Shown in pieces: positions 13,287 through 14,326 of a stretch of 14,326 nucleotides of DNA. The stretch covers positions 13,717 through 28,042 of the forward strand of contig DIVD01000014.1 in NCBI GenBank assembly GCA_002423245.1, in the 5' to 3' direction. The notes beneath the pieces were generated by a model that was given only the letters and a program-made list of their open reading frames with translations, was not told the DNA's origin and did not search any database. The position numbers were made by a program, and so were the translations under genes. This DNA comes from Rhodobacteraceae bacterium UBA6141 (lineage in GTDB: Bacteria > Pseudomonadota > Alphaproteobacteria > Rhodobacterales > Rhodobacteraceae). Each line of letters begins with the position of its first letter. The first letter of the stretch is position 1.

Positions 13287-14326
13287 TCAGGCAAGCTTGC
13301 CATGGCAGTGCTTGAATTTCAGCCCCGACCCGCAGGGGCAGGGATCGTTGCGCGAGGGGTTGCCCCAGGTCGCCCGGTCCGTCGGATCAAAGCCGGGCAA
13401 GGACACCGCGACAGCGGGCGCGGCGGGCGGCGCGGGCACGGAGGGGGACGGCGGCGGCGCCGGCTCCTCGGTCGCGGGCCGCTTCGGCGCGTTCTGGGCA
13501 AGGTACTGCTTCATCAGCGCGTCCTGCTCGTCTTGCGTCAGCGGCCGGATCTGGCCCAGCTTCTGCGTCACCTCGGCGCGCAGGCTTTCCAGCAGCGTCT
13601 CGAACAGCGCGAAGCCCTCGGTCTTGTATTCCGCCAGAGGGTCGCGCTGCGCGTAGCCGCGGAAGCCCACGACCGAGCGCAGGTGTTCCAGCGTCACCAG
13701 ATGCTCGCGCCATTTCGCGTCAATGGTCTGCAACAGGATCTGCTTTTCGATGTTGCGCATCGCGTCCTGGCCGAACTTCTCGGCCTTCTCGGCCATGAAG
13801 GCGTCGGTCTCGCGTTCCATCCGGGCGCAGATCTCGTCTTGGTCCACGCCTTCCTCGGCGGCCCATTCGGCGATGGGCAGATCGAGCGCCAGCCTCGTGC
13901 GCGCCTCGGCGGTCAGCCCCTCGATATCCCACTGATCGGCGTAGGAGCGGGGCGGCATGTGTTCATGCACCAGATCGTCGATCAGCTGGTGGCGCATGTC
14001 GCGCACGATCTCCGACAGATCCTCGGCTTCCATGATCTCGCGCCGCTGCGCGAAGATCGCCTTGCGCTGGTCGTTCATCACGTCGTCGAACTTCAGCAGC
14101 TGCTTGCGGATGTCGAAGTTGCGCCCCTCGACCTTGGCCTGCGCACGCTCCAGCGACTTGTTCACCCAAGGGTGCACGATCGCCTCGCCTTCCTTCATCC
14201 CCAGCGAGGACAGCACCTTCTCCAGCCGTTCGGAGCCGAAGATGCGCATCAGGTCATCCTCGAGGCTGAGGAAGAACGAAGACCGCCCCGGGTCGCCCTG
14301 CCGGCCCGACCGGCCGCGCAACTGGT
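13287..14326 (-). CDS. secA: Preprotein translocase subunit SecA, C-terminal part (5' partial)
   Basis: The gene enters from the right edge; about 346 C-terminal residues are present. They begin in helicase motif VI of the ATPase (R-G-R-S-G-R-Q-G-D-P-G), followed by S-S-F-F-L-S-L-E-D-D-L-M-R-I-F-G. Next come the helical wing and scaffold (F-D-D-V-M-N-D-Q-R; I-D-A-K-W-R-E-H-L; G-Y-A-Q-R-D-P-L-A-E-Y-K) and a Pro/Ala-rich linker. The protein ends with the zinc-binding SEC-C motif N-D-P-C-P-C-G-S-G-L-K-F-K-H-C-H-G, which in relatives binds SecB and the membrane. SecA drives export of unfolded proteins through SecYEG by ATP hydrolysis. The visible part is intact. It converges with the radC remnant, 124 bases away, and is the only clearly housekeeping gene here, so it marks chromosomal backbone. 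Its sequence is of the Rhodobacterales type. Confidence 0.97.
   Translation of the reverse strand, partial: QLRGRSGRQGDPGRSSFFLSLEDDLMRIFGSERLEKVLSSLGMKEGEAIVHPWVNKSLERAQAKVEGRNFDIRKQLLKFDDVMNDQRKAIFAQRREIMEAEDLSEIVRDMRHQLIDDLVHEHMPPRSYADQWDIEGLTAEARTRLALDLPIAEWAAEEGVDQDEICARMERETDAFMAEKAEKFGQDAMRNIEKQILLQTIDAKWREHLVTLEHLRSVVGFRGYAQRDPLAEYKTEGFALFETLLESLRAEVTQKLGQIRPLTQDEQDALMKQYLAQNAPKRPATEEPAPPPSPSVPAPPAAPAVAVSLPGFDPTDRATWGNPSRNDPCPCGSGLKFKHCHGKLA

Overview
The window is GC-rich DNA from an alphaproteobacterium, most likely a member of the Rhodobacterales (Paracoccus/Rhodobacter-like). This rests on the secA fragment at the right end, the dense translationally coupled genes, and RepB-type ParB proteins that are typical of alphaproteobacterial plasmids and islands. 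Apart from the two genes at the right end, the content is accessory.

Left part (1-8760, + strand). This is one tightly coupled operon: a PD-(D/E)XK AddB-like nuclease (5' end outside the window), a UvrD/RecB-type helicase-nuclease, a DUF6361 protein, a phospholipase-D-fold protein with two HxK motifs, and an SF2/SNF2-like helicase cut off after its first RecA lobe. Neighbouring genes overlap by 4 or 11 bases or are 4 bases apart. The gene mix (two PD-(D/E)XK nucleases, two helicases, one PLD protein, one DUF6361 protein) looks like an anti-phage or DNA-degradation island. The DUF6361/PLD/helicase trio matches what I remember of the Azaca (ZacABC) defence system. The RecB-like and AddB-like genes would be an extension of it. 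As sequenced, the operon is probably inactive or altered, because the terminal helicase is truncated.

Middle part (8679-12015, - strand). Read right to left, this is a large serine recombinase (disrupted by one extra base in a C4 run near 11440) followed by two ParB/RepB-like proteins, all coupled with strong Shine-Dalgarno sequences. No ParA, RepA or RepC is present, so this looks like a mobile-element module and not a plasmid partition locus. The last ParB runs into the antisense strand of the truncated helicase. One rearrangement near 8751-8775 explains the damage to both genes.

Right part (12016-14326). A divergent region with a perfect 10-bp inverted repeat separates the recombinase from a two-domain DNA-binding regulator (+). 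Next come an AT-rich block and the 3' end of a radC-family JAMM gene joined to unrelated upstream sequence. The last gene is the convergent chromosomal secA (C-terminal part, - strand). I read the radC remnant as the right edge of an integrated island, with secA as conserved chromosome.

No tRNA, rRNA, CRISPR array or convincing intrinsic terminator was seen.
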